Shown here in pieces: positions 63,422 through 64,000 of a stretch of DNA of 64,000 bases. The DNA is from an uncultured Chitinophagaceae bacterium (lineage in GTDB: Bacteria; Bacteroidota; Bacteroidia; Chitinophagales; Chitinophagaceae): contig CALGAP010000010.1 in the NCBI GenBank assembly GCA_937958995.1, positions 186,001 through 250,000 of the forward strand, read 5' to 3'. Position numbers and translations under genes: made by a program. The number at the start of each line of letters is the position of its first letter. Positions within the stretch are counted from its first letter, which is position 1. The notes under the pieces were generated by a model. The model ran no database searches. It saw nothing but the letters and a program-made list of their open reading frames with translations, and was not told the origin of the DNA.

Positions 63422-64000
63422 ATGAATCGAAATATATTCACTGCGCTGCTGTTGGTTGTTGCCCTGGCGTCGGTTGCGCAACCACGATGGCCGGCGATCA
63501 GCCCCGAGACAAAACCATGGACACGCTGGTGGTGGCCGGGTAGTGCCGTGAATCCAAAAGATATTACCGCCAGTCTGGAGGCATACAAAGCCGCGGGACT
63601 CGGCGGTGTGGAGATTACACCCATTTATGGAGTGTCAGGTTATGAAAACCAGTTCATTGATTTTCTCTCGCCGCAATGGATGCGCATGCTCGATCATACT
63701 TTGAAAGAAGCGCGGCGGCTGGGTATCGGCGTTGATATGGCTACCGGCACGGGCTGGCCTTTTGGCGGTGGTCCGCATATAGGCGCGGCCGAAGCTTGCA
63801 GGGATATCAATGTAAAGACCTGGTCACTGAAAAGCGGCGAGCGGCTGTCTGACCCCGTTATATTTATCCAGGAGCCTTACGTGCGCGCGGTGGGCAACCA
63901 GATCTACGAATTGCACGGCATTTATAAAACTGAAGAAACAAAAGGCAGTATTTCTGAGCCGTTGCTCAAAGAAGCATCGCGCACGCCCGATATTGAAAAA
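63422..64000 (+). CDS. GH106-like alpha-L-rhamnosidase, N-terminal part
   Basis: First 193 codons of a gene running off the right edge. Signal peptide (MNRNIFTALLLVVALASVAQ), then TKPWTRWWWPGSAVNPKDIT, AAGLGGVEITPIYGVSGYE and GIGVDMATGTGWPFGGGPHI, a pattern characteristic of the GH106/Glyco_hydro_106 group. It should remove rhamnose from rhamnogalacturonan or related glycans in the periplasm, fitting the kdu genes and arabinofuranosidase. The catalytic residues lie beyond the window, so activity cannot be judged. Confidence 0.85.
   Translation, partial: MNRNIFTALLLVVALASVAQPRWPAISPETKPWTRWWWPGSAVNPKDITASLEAYKAAGLGGVEITPIYGVSGYENQFIDFLSPQWMRMLDHTLKEARRLGIGVDMATGTGWPFGGGPHIGAAEACRDINVKTWSLKSGERLSDPVIFIQEPYVRAVGNQIYELHGIYKTEETKGSISEPLLKEASRTPDIEK

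Overview
The window reads as chromosomal DNA of a Bacteroidota bacterium, most likely of the Chitinophagaceae type. The reasons are: TAnnTTTG promoter elements in front of many genes; a type IX secretion (T9SS) C-terminal sorting domain; many short Bacteroidota-style signal peptides and lipoproteins; and RuvX, LipB, KduI/KduD and GH51/GH106 proteins of that type. There is no rRNA, tRNA, CRISPR array, prophage or insertion sequence that I can support. GC content and codon use look even, and most of the window is ordinary core genome.

Layout. 1-2.6 kb: minus-strand unit with a partial subtilisin-like protease, a lipoprotein and mnmA. 2.7-13.8 kb: a possible 36-residue protein, a phosphodiesterase, an M14 carboxypeptidase, ssb, an L,D-transpeptidase-like protein, a Tat-exported oxidoreductase, an Ldh-type dehydrogenase, aspartate kinase and a CdsA-like enzyme. 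13.8-26.9 kb: a Ca2+-ATPase, a formylglycine-generating enzyme with both catalytic cysteines, a DUF1624 membrane protein, mutS, and a dense plus-strand run (SpoU methyltransferase, unknown, UbiA-like, ruvX, DUF488, def, unknown). 27-36.6 kb: a two-gene exported-protein operon (T9SS cargo plus repeat protein), rluD/lipB as a divergent pair, a PLP enzyme, a nucleotidyltransferase, and an ECF sigma factor translationally linked to a membrane-anchored trypsin-like protease. 36.6-49.8 kb: two tiny lipoproteins, dnaQ-like exonuclease, glycosyltransferase, DMT transporter, a frameshifted beta-barrel, S9 peptidase, an acyltransferase E2, cinA and dacB. 49.8-64 kb: carbohydrate (probably pectin) region with kduD, kduI, an AraC regulator, a very large ThuA/dehydrogenase/cupredoxin fusion, MFS transporter, sugar epimerase, oxidoreductase, GH51 arabinofuranosidase, a LytS-type kinase and a partial GH106 rhamnosidase.

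The most interesting system is at 34.9-37.0 kb. The ECF sigma gene and the divergent 58-residue lipoprotein gene carry the same bipartite promoter (GGGTTACTTTC, 11 bases, GTATTAA) facing opposite ways. The sigma stop overlaps the start of a protein that joins an anti-sigma-like cytoplasmic part, one membrane helix and a DegP-like serine protease. This looks like a self-contained, autoregulated envelope-sensing unit.

Two further themes stand out. First, several genes have a TAnnTTTG element ending only 4-6 bases before the start codon, which predicts leaderless mRNAs. Second, two families of palindromic repeats are scattered between genes; material from one of them appears to sit in frame inside lipB.
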